From: Chitinivibrionales bacterium
GTDB taxonomy: Bacteria; Fibrobacterota; Chitinivibrionia; Chitinivibrionales; WJKA01
Assembly (NCBI GenBank): GCA_014729375.1
Contig: WJKA01000465.1
Location: 1-12,696 of the forward strand
Reading direction: 5' to 3'
DNA: 12,696 nt
This document shows, piece after piece, positions 1 to 5,825 of this stretch. The notes under the pieces are model-generated. The model was not told the DNA's origin, searched no databases, and worked only from the letters and a program-made list of their open reading frames with translations. Both the position numbers and the translations under genes were made by a program. Every line of letters begins with the position of its first letter. Position 1 is the first letter of the stretch.

Positions 1-216
1 TAACAAACCATTTTGTCAAAATCAACAGGGTAGGTCTTCACTACAAGCGATTTTGTAATTTCTGTAGAACAAAAGGGCTAAAAAAGCGTCAGAACGGAAC
101 TAAGCAAAGAAAAAAAGTTTTTACTGTCGAACTTGGGTTAGTTCTAAATAATTCCGGCTCATCCTGATTCAAAGCGCCGAAAATGTGAGCATGATTCTGA
201 AGCGGCCGGTTTCCGG
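1..216. other. Non-coding region left of the last gene
   Basis: No credible coding frame seen. Just after the stop at 217 there is a minimal CCGG-TTT-CCGG hairpin (206-216). Near the edge, ATTTTG-T-CAAAAT is a 13-base palindrome (10-22) that contains a perfect minus-strand TTGACA (14-19). This could be the -35 box of a promoter for a gene beyond the left edge; the -10 box would fall outside the window. Confidence 0.35.
97..144 (-). repeat. Nested inverted repeat downstream of the propeller-like gene
   Basis: GAACTAA (97-103) pairs with TTAGTTC (138-144). Inside it, AAGTT (115-119) pairs with AACTT (130-134), and on the minus strand a run of Ts follows (105-114). It lies about 70-120 bases after the stop at 217 and could be a weak terminator, but AT-rich pairing this short may be chance. 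Confidence 0.3.
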
Positions 217-2355
217 TCACTCACTAATCATGACCCGGAAAATATGTTCTCCGACGGAGGTGGTTACCCGAAGGATATAGTTTCCCACGACGATATCATC
301 CCCCGGCACAGTAATCGCTCCCGGCGCCTCTGCCGGAAAAGCAATCAACTGTTTTCCCATCATTGAATAGAGCGCAGCATGGAAAATTTCTTCGCGGTCG
401 GCTGTCACAATACGGACACCATCCGGGGTCACGGAAGTCTTGACAGGCACATTATTTCCCGCACGTGACATATTATCGAAATGCATTGTACTCTGTGCAC
501 CCGAAAAAGTCAGCAGAGCTGCCATGGCCTGCTCGCCTTCAACAGTCGATGTGCCCCACGAGGGGATCGATAGTACCGGCAGTGGTCCTCCTTTGACTTC
601 ACCGGCATCATCGAGTGTATGGTATCCGCAGGTAATAAGCCCCCCGGGAACAGGTAGTACGGTATGGAGTTTGACATTTCCTCCCCCGTTTCCGCTTGAC
701 GTATCACAACTGGTGGCGAACATGGAGCTATATGCCAGTGTCGACAAATCTTCTTTGAACACCCGCACGAAATCAGTCCAGCACCCGGCACCACCGTTGA
801 GAGGGTTGGCAGCCTTGATATAGGCATTGGATGTCGTTACCGGGCCGCGGCTGTTACCAATAACATACACATTACCGTCCATGTCGCAGGTCAAACTGTG
901 TGATTTGGTGGTTTTGAGGTCGGCCCAGCCTGCGTTGTGATCCGGCCATCCGTCCAGAACAGGATCATCATAGGGCGCGCCGAAATTTCCACTCCAGGGA
1001 TCATACTCGGCCTGCCAGGACGCATTGACAAAAATGCCGTCATTGCCCTTGAAACGTCCGATCCAGCACAGGTGTTCGTTGCCGTTAGTGCCGGTAAATC
1101 GATTGTGGAATGAATTGGTACCGTTCCACAGATTGCGCGGGGCATTGCCGTGGGAACGGGCAAGGGTGATAATATCTGGAGAGGAAAGAGGTTTTGAGTA
1201 ATCAACCGCGATCCCGTCAACATAATGGTCGGGCGGGCTTTGCTGTGTTTCACCGTCATCGACAATGTTATTATCGTTTTCATCGACCCAGCCGCTATAC
1301 AAGTGCGAGTACCAGATCAGTTCTCCATCGGGTTTCATCGCCATGATATTGGGCTCGAAATCGTGGGTGTTATTAGCCACCGGCGTATTCCAGCCAATAT
1401 ACATGCGATTATTGCGCCGGTCTATGGCAATCGCGCAGGTTGTTGCCGCCTTGCCGTCGGAGCGATAGCCCGTATACCCCCCGCCGTTATCATTGATACC
1501 CCCGGGTCCCTGGAAATAATAATCGTGCGGATATTTCCCTTTCTTTTTGGCTTTTCCCACACCACTGTGTGAAGTGACCAGATCGAAATCGGCCTGGTTC
1601 TCCGAACGAAGGTCGCCGTTGGCCGGTTTCAATGACACGCAGTAGGGGCCATGGTCCCACCAGTTGGGTACAGTATCCCGTACCGAGCCGTCGGTTTTCA
1701 ACCGATAGACCGCCCCCCATGCTCCGGCCGAGGGGCGCTTGTAATCAAAGTACACAACTTTCCCATCGGACCCGACATCCCAGTTCTGCATGAACCGCTC
1801 CTCTTTTTTGCCTCCACCCAGTCTGAACTGAGTCCATATCCACGACATCTTCGTTGGCGCTGCATTAACAAAATTATTGTCCAGCCTGCCGACCCATGCC
1901 TGTGCCGGTGTGCTGTTTGAGGCATTGGTATAGAGACCGGAAAGGAAAATATCACCGGTTTCGGAACCGGGGACACTGGTGGCCTTGATATCCCGCACCG
2001 CGCCGCCGTATCCCTCGGGAAAATGAAATACTTTCTTCAAACTGGATAAATCCGCACTGGTCTGAATAACAAAAGCATATTTCCCCTGGAAAGCATCCAA
2101 CGGATCATATTCCGGTATATCCTGCCCATCGCCGCATGTTACACTCAATTCAACTATTGGGGTACCGGCGGTTACCCAATCGAGATTATCGGCCTTTCCA
2201 CCAATCAGAATATCCCCGTTTGAGAGCTGGTACGAACAATAAAAGCGCTCATTGCCGGTCGTGCCGGAATAGAATACCGATTGAGCGATGAGGGGTGCCG
2301 ACATACACACCGTCATCACACCCGCCACCCATAGTTTCGCAAAAGGAAATTTCAT
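217..2355 (-). CDS. Secreted propeller-like protein with C-terminal sorting-type domain, function unknown
   Basis: A 712-residue protein that I do not recognise. Residues 1-25 are a signal peptide: basic start MKFPFAK, hydrophobic core, and a cut after APLIAQ. The ATG at 2355 follows GAGAGG with good spacing, which supports this start. The body (about 26-630) is rich in Trp, Gly, Asp and Asn and repeatedly shows strand pairs of the form 'NGDILIGG', 'DGKVVYFDY', 'NNRMYIGW', 'DGNVYVIGN' and 'GGLITCGY'. This is typical of beta-propeller or SBBP-like blades, so a propeller is inferred. Residues 358-369 (DENDNNIVDDGE) form an EF-hand-like calcium loop. Residues about 636-712 are a compact beta domain with 'LYSMMGKQL' and 'GNYILRV', as in type IX-style or Fibrobacteres C-terminal sorting domains. 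The protein is therefore probably secreted and retained at, or released from, the cell surface. No catalytic motif was seen. It is the last gene of the co-oriented set, 166 bases downstream of the esterase gene, and may have its own promoter. Confidence 0.85.
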   Translation of the reverse strand: MKFPFAKLWVAGVMTVCMSAPLIAQSVFYSGTTGNERFYCSYQLSNGDILIGGKADNLDWVTAGTPIVELSVTCGDGQDIPEYDPLDAFQGKYAFVIQTSADLSSLKKVFHFPEGYGGAVRDIKATSVPGSETGDIFLSGLYTNASNSTPAQAWVGRLDNNFVNAAPTKMSWIWTQFRLGGGKKEERFMQNWDVGSDGKVVYFDYKRPSAGAWGAVYRLKTDGSVRDTVPNWWDHGPYCVSLKPANGDLRSENQADFDLVTSHSGVGKAKKKGKYPHDYYFQGPGGINDNGGGYTGYRSDGKAATTCAIAIDRRNNRMYIGWNTPVANNTHDFEPNIMAMKPDGELIWYSHLYSGWVDENDNNIVDDGETQQSPPDHYVDGIAVDYSKPLSSPDIITLARSHGNAPRNLWNGTNSFHNRFTGTNGNEHLCWIGRFKGNDGIFVNASWQAEYDPWSGNFGAPYDDPVLDGWPDHNAGWADLKTTKSHSLTCDMDGNVYVIGNSRGPVTTSNAYIKAANPLNGGAGCWTDFVRVFKEDLSTLAYSSMFATSCDTSSGNGGGNVKLHTVLPVPGGLITCGYHTLDDAGEVKGGPLPVLSIPSWGTSTVEGEQAMAALLTFSGAQSTMHFDNMSRAGNNVPVKTSVTPDGVRIVTADREEIFHAALYSMMGKQLIAFPAEAPGAITVPGDDIVVGNYILRVTTSVGEHIFRVMISE
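220..450 (-). other. C-terminal sorting/anchoring-type domain of the propeller-like protein
   Basis: Residues about 636-712. The order is a short strand 'GVRIV', then 'HAALYSMMGKQL', then 'VGNYILRV' and a final strand 'EHIFRVMI'. This matches the general shape of secretion C-terminal domains in the Bacteroidetes/Fibrobacteres group (a 'L-x-x-x-G-K' turn, then 'G-x-Y-x-L-x-V', then a last strand). The neighbouring esterase has a similar tail. The family assignment is by pattern only. Confidence 0.6.
1249..1284 (-). other. EF-hand-like calcium-binding loop
   Basis: Residues 358-369 of the propeller-like protein read DENDNNIVDDGE. Acidic or Asn residues at loop positions 1, 3, 5 and 9 and Glu at 12 fit an EF-hand-type or thrombospondin-3-type calcium loop. 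There is only one loop and no paired helix, so it is probably structural rather than a dockerin. Confidence 0.5.
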
Positions 2356-2360
2356 ATCAT

Positions 2361-2366
2361 CCTCTC
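2361..2366 (-). promoter_or_regulatory. Ribosome binding site of the propeller-like gene
   Basis: On the minus strand GAGAGG lies five bases before the ATG at 2355. It supports that ATG as the start of the signal peptide. Upstream, between 2367 and 2457, I see only weak promoter-like AT-rich sequence (TACTATACC near 2385-2393). Confidence 0.65.
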
Positions 2367-2457
2367 AAATAAAAACAACGCTGTTGGTATAGTAGTTTTC
2401 TTGCAGCCTCTGTTTCCATGTGAATGTCCCTGCTGACCAGGGCTCAAACTCACGTTC

Positions 2458-2493
2458 CGGCACAGGAAAGAAACACTAGATTCCAAGGTGCCG
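2458..2493 (-). terminator. Hairpin downstream of the esterase gene, possible terminator
   Basis: Perfect 6-bp arms (2458-2463 and 2488-2493, CGGCAC/GTGCCG) enclose an inner 4-bp stem (2465-2468 with 2481-2484). It begins 28 bases after the stop codon at 2522. A second small hairpin (CCCTG/CAGGG, 2428-2442) follows. Neither has a clear U-tract, so it could instead be an mRNA-stabilising or processing structure between two co-transcribed genes. Confidence 0.4.
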
Positions 2494-2521
2494 ATTACTG
2501 CAGATTAATCAGACACAGCGC

Positions 2522-5035
2522 CTAATACATGCGTATAATTTTTTGAACAATTACTGTGCCGTCATATTCCAACTGCAGTACATAAAGATTTTGAGCAAAA
2601 AGTGAGGTGTATGGTATGGCGATACGCGCCGGTCCCGTGCCTTGCCAATTGTAAACATGTTTGCCGGTAAGTGTGATAAAATGCACCCGGTATTTGCCGT
2701 CGCCGCGTACATGGATTGCACGCCCCCTGCCGGGAACCGTTTCGCTTATCAGAATATCATGCACAGGTAAATCTCTGCAGCGTTCCATACCGGTAAAATC
2801 CGGCGAAATATAGACCTGATCGTTTGCGACTATTTTAAAATATTTATCATAATCGGTAATTCGTACTGCGCATGTTTTGCCCGCAATCGTATCATCTTCG
2901 ATTACCGGAATAACTTCCCATGCAAAGTTTTCCCATGATGGATCGAGATCGGATATCGAACCGGGAGAGATTTCATGCCAGGATATTCCATAGTCGGCGG
3001 ATATCCATATCCGGGCCTCATCAACAAGCCCTTCATTCGTTTGCCAGTTGATTTTCAAAGTGTCATATGCGTTCAGCGTGTCTTTATGTAAAGGTGCAAT
3101 GCGAAATGCCGGTGCCTGTTCGACAATAAATCCGCAACACACCGGCGAGTAGGAAGAATTCTGTGTGCGCCTGAAAGAAATGTCAATTGCATTATTCTGC
3201 ACCGTGATTTCCCGTACAAAATCCAGCGCTGCATCCGCACCCACGCTATCGAAAATGTCAATCGGACAACCGTTTAGTACGCTGTTGTTTATGCTCACGG
3301 TAAAGAGACGTGAACCGGCACTTTTGCCGGCAAAGCTTTCGGCCATGAGCAGTGTGACAATATAATCTCCCCGGGGGACACTGATCCGGTAATCGAAATC
3401 ACCGTACCTGATACTCTGATACACGGCATCATTATCGGTCCCGGCAATGGCGGCGCCGGTTGACGTGGTATTTCCTTCAGTTATATAACCGTAATACACA
3501 TCCCGGCTATACGGTTGATCAGCCATATATTCACCTTGTGTATCTCCCCCGCAATTAATTTTCAGGGGGAAGGATTCGGCAAGCGCGCTTTTGGTGGTAA
3601 CGGTCAGCGTTTCTCCGGGCAGCGAAATATTTCCGACCGTATCGAGCGCTCTGATAGAAAAGGAATAGGATGTCGCCGGGTCAAGGCCTTCGATACGAAT
3701 TGTTGTATCGGCCGTACTGTCGAAAAGTTCGCCGCCGGTATATATGTAATATGCCGCAATGCCGTTGTTGTCATACGATGTGCGCCAGAGAAGCGTTATC
3801 GATGTTGCGGTGGTGTCGGTTGCCTGCAAGGCGTCTGGCGTTGACGGTGCACTGGTATCGGAGGTACAGAGTGATTCAAATGAGAATGGGGCGCTCAGGG
3901 CGGAAGCATTGCCCGAAAAGTCGAATGCTTTTACTGTGAACGTATAGGTGCGGCACTGTGCGGTATTTTCTATTGTAAAAAATGTCTGTCCGGCAATTCC
4001 GGCAGAATCGCCGTCAATGAACACTGCATATTTCTGGACAGCATCGTTATCGGTTGATGCGGTCCAGGAAAGCCGAATACTGTTGGCCGCATCGTTTGCA
4101 GCATTAATTCCGGACGGAATCGACGGCGGTTCGGTATCGGAGAGGCTTGCCGGACCGAGATTGTTATTTGTAATGATTGTAATCAGTTCCTGGGCCCAGC
4201 GTACATAACCTGCGAGATTATAATGGTGATCATCGTGCATATATTGTTGTTGATGCGACCATTCGCTGGTTGGGACCAGATAGCAATAATCGATTTCACC
4301 GGGCAATTCCTGATTGGCCTGAATTACTGTTTGTGCTCCGGTATTGCCGGGATCGCGCGGTCCGGTTGATCCGTATTCATAATCTGAAATAAATACAGGG
4401 AGCTGAGGAAGATCCAGATCGTTTCTGAACATTGCCACAAGATCCTTGACATTCTGTTTGTAAGTGTCCGGATGACGGAGTCCGTCAGCCAGGCAAAGCA
4501 TCATAACCACCCCGCCGATTGTTGTATTCATATTCATTTTTGCAGCCGCATCATGTATCTGCGAGTAAAGAGGAGGACCGTTATTCTTGTTGGTGTCGTT
4601 ACGATATTTCCACGCGGAAGCCGCAGATTCGGCATTCTGCGCAATGCCGAAATAGTAGTCGGGAAATGCCGAAGCCATTTGTTTTAAAAAAGCCATTCCT
4701 GGCCCGCATTGCACTTGGTCCGGTGAACTGTTCATGTCCTGATGAATCTGTGCCTGTGCCGGAATCCACTGGTGATGAAAATCGTTAAGCGCCGGATCGG
4801 TGAAATCATCGACAATATTAAAATTCCAGCAGCGGGAATGGGTCTGGTGGAAGGTCGGGCGTAAATTTTCAGGATCGTTGGTCCGCCCGGCCATATTCGA
4901 ATGACCGATGAAAAGGTAGGTGATCATCCGATTTTGCGGCACAGTCGTTTCGGAACTGCCGGACTTGAGGGTAACCTGGCCCCAGGCTGCACACGCAATA
5001 CAAAGATACAACAAACCTTCCGGTGTGTTTCTCAC
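2522..5035 (-). CDS. Secreted SASA-type SGNH carbohydrate esterase with FN3, malectin-like and C-terminal domains
   Basis: An 837-residue protein read from GTG at 5035, which follows AAAGGAG at an 8-base gap. It then opens with a signal peptide (MRNTPEGLLYLCIACAAWG, cut near residue 19-20). An in-frame ATG at 5095 has no ribosome site and would bury the signal. Residues about 36-295 are an SGNH hydrolase of the sialate O-acetylesterase/DUF303 type. The nucleophile block is 'IGHSNMAGR' (Ser46; the family usually has GQSNM), and the acid/base block is 'DDHHYNLAGY' (Asp268, His271). Two FN3 domains follow (about 302-388 and 396-482), then a malectin-like sugar-binding domain (489-640, starting 'LKINCGGDTQGEY'). 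After that come a further Ig/FN3-like segment (643-745) and a C-terminal sorting-type domain (755-837). The likely role is extracellular removal of O-acetyl groups from a polysaccharide; the substrate is unknown. It lies 280 bases downstream of the giant gene, with its own probable promoter. The usual Q-G-E block is altered (see findings), so activity is not assured. Confidence 0.85.
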   Translation of the reverse strand: MRNTPEGLLYLCIACAAWGQVTLKSGSSETTVPQNRMITYLFIGHSNMAGRTNDPENLRPTFHQTHSRCWNFNIVDDFTDPALNDFHHQWIPAQAQIHQDMNSSPDQVQCGPGMAFLKQMASAFPDYYFGIAQNAESAASAWKYRNDTNKNNGPPLYSQIHDAAAKMNMNTTIGGVVMMLCLADGLRHPDTYKQNVKDLVAMFRNDLDLPQLPVFISDYEYGSTGPRDPGNTGAQTVIQANQELPGEIDYCYLVPTSEWSHQQQYMHDDHHYNLAGYVRWAQELITIITNNNLGPASLSDTEPPSIPSGINAANDAANSIRLSWTASTDNDAVQKYAVFIDGDSAGIAGQTFFTIENTAQCRTYTFTVKAFDFSGNASALSAPFSFESLCTSDTSAPSTPDALQATDTTATSITLLWRTSYDNNGIAAYYIYTGGELFDSTADTTIRIEGLDPATSYSFSIRALDTVGNISLPGETLTVTTKSALAESFPLKINCGGDTQGEYMADQPYSRDVYYGYITEGNTTSTGAAIAGTDNDAVYQSIRYGDFDYRISVPRGDYIVTLLMAESFAGKSAGSRLFTVSINNSVLNGCPIDIFDSVGADAALDFVREITVQNNAIDISFRRTQNSSYSPVCCGFIVEQAPAFRIAPLHKDTLNAYDTLKINWQTNEGLVDEARIWISADYGISWHEISPGSISDLDPSWENFAWEVIPVIEDDTIAGKTCAVRITDYDKYFKIVANDQVYISPDFTGMERCRDLPVHDILISETVPGRGRAIHVRGDGKYRVHFITLTGKHVYNWQGTGPARIAIPYTSLFAQNLYVLQLEYDGTVIVQKIIRMY
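2525..2773 (-). other. C-terminal sorting-type domain of the esterase
   Basis: Residues about 755-837, with 'YRVHFITLTGKHVYNWQG' and 'LFAQNLYVLQLEYDG' followed by a final strand 'VIVQKIIRMY'. This is the same shape as the tail of the propeller-like protein (a G-K turn, 'YVLQL', last strand to the C-terminus), suggesting a shared export or anchoring route. Confidence 0.6.
3116..3571 (-). other. Malectin-like carbohydrate-binding domain
   Basis: Residues about 489-640 begin 'LKINCGGDTQGEYMADQPYS' and contain 'VYQSIRYGDFDYRISVPRGD', 'VTLLMAESF' and 'GSRLFTVSIN', the standard malectin landmarks. It ends with 'DISFRRT...CGFIVEQ'. Malectin domains bind glucose-type disaccharides or glycans; the ligand here is unknown. 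Confidence 0.8.
3590..4132 (-). other. Two fibronectin type III domains
   Basis: The first covers about 3872-4132 and the second about 3590-3850. Both show the FN3 signature: a 'P-x-x-P' entry, 'SIRLSWTASTDN' / 'SITLLWRTSYDN', 'Y-x-x-x-x-D/G' strands, and 'YTFTVKAFDFSGN' / 'YSFSIRALDTVGN'. They act as spacers between the esterase and malectin-like domains. Confidence 0.85.
4151..4930 (-). other. SASA/DUF303-type SGNH hydrolase domain
   Basis: Residues about 36-295 of the esterase. Block I 'YLFIGHSNMAGR' and block V 'DDHHYNLAGYVRWA' are clear. The middle block, where relatives have a Q-G-E or G-x-N-D motif, reads 'GVVMMLCLADGLRHP'. The fold and family rest on these motifs and on domain length (about 260 residues). 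Confidence 0.75.
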
Positions 5036-5043
5036 GCAATATT

Positions 5044-5050
5044 CTCCTTT
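5044..5050 (-). promoter_or_regulatory. Ribosome binding site that decides the GTG start of the esterase
   Basis: AAAGGAG on the minus strand ends 8 bases before GTG at 5033-5035. The alternative ATG at 5093-5095 has no purine-rich site before it and adds 20 polar residues ahead of the signal peptide. Confidence 0.8.
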
Positions 5051-5191
5051 TTCACCGAAACCCGATTCGAGGGGGGATTTGCTGAATCTCGACATGTGCG
5101 GATTCGGTTATTATTGCATGCCTGTGCAGGAACTCACTTCTTGTGAATCACGAGGGCCGGCATGGCACTGTGCTAAACAAAATATACAACA

Positions 5192-5219
5192 ATTATAGAA
5201 TAATATAAGGAAAAACCAA
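5192..5219 (-). promoter_or_regulatory. Candidate sigma-70-type promoter of the esterase gene
   Basis: On the minus strand TTGGTT (5214-5219), a 16-base spacer and a perfect TATAAT (5192-5197). Transcription would begin near 5185, giving a leader of about 150 bases before the GTG. The leader contains a short palindrome GTGAATCAC (5143-5151) of unknown meaning. Confidence 0.5.
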
Positions 5220-5254
5220 GCCGGTTGCATAAGAAAAGTCGTCCCCAATATCGT

Positions 5255-5291
5255 AAAAACAAAGAAAGGTGGTCGCATTTGCGGGCAACCT
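5255..5291 (-). terminator. Possible intrinsic terminator of the giant gene
   Basis: About 25 bases after the stop at 5316, the minus strand can fold AGGTTGCCCGC against GCGACCACCT (5267-5291; a GCG stem with an AAAT loop, interrupted by mismatches). A U-rich run, TTCTTTGTTTTT, follows. The stem is imperfect, so the call is moderate. Confidence 0.4.
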
Positions 5292-5315
5292 GTTCTTTAT
5301 TACTTTGTAATTTCG

Positions 5316-5825
5316 TTACATCCTCGGACTTTCTGCAGGGCCGACCTCAGTTGTATGATGCTCTGGAAGGTCGTTTTCGTCAATGGCAATCATCAAGCGG
5401 TCGAGCTGGAACCCGTCCTCACGCCGGCGGATATTAATCGTATGCGTTCCGGCATCAAGGTGACCGAGTGGGTAATACGTATGGAACCAGACCCAGTTTG
5501 ACTGGACTTCCCAGAAATCTTTATCGTTTATCTCGACGCCGTTGAGGCCGTACTTTGCCGAATTCGAGCCGCCGTCGATTGCGCGGTACCTTCCTGCGAG
5601 GTAGTAAATGCCCGGCGTACTGATCTGGATTTCAAAAGCAATTTCACAATTTACCTCCCAGGTGTTATCGCCCCCACCCGTGCCGTCGGGGATTTCCATG
5701 TAGCCATCACCGCCATATCCGATAATCTGTGTCTCCTCTACCCAGGTGGTGACATCGGAGCGCTGGTCAATTGAGGTGAAATGCTCGGCCTCCATGACAC
5801 ACATGCCGTTTTGCTCGACAAAAGC
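5316..5825 (-). other. CBM6-like carbohydrate-binding domain, copy 2 (C-terminus of giant protein)
   Basis: Visible residues 2291-2459, about 60% identical to copy 1 over 169 residues without gaps, counted by eye. It closes 'EVGPAESPRM' at TAA. The tail 'GPAES' echoes 'GPAEND' after copy 1 and 'GTGPAESS' at the right window edge. Confidence 0.8.

Noticed and set aside
1249..1284. Dockerin module in the propeller-like protein
   Set aside because: Only one calcium-type loop is present, without the duplicated loop-helix segments of dockerins.
5033..5035. Lipoprotein signal for the esterase (LCIAC)
   Set aside because: The residue at -3 is Cys rather than the usual Leu, and a normal signal peptidase I site (AAWG/Q) follows. 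The lipobox match is weak.
5143..5151. GTGAATCAC palindrome as a defined operator
   Set aside because: Too short to be distinguished from chance and matches no regulator site I can name with confidence.
5096..5315. Displaced C-terminal sorting domain after a frameshift in the giant gene
   Set aside because: All minus-strand frames were read. The only longer one gives no G-K turn, Y-x-L-x-V or other tail feature.
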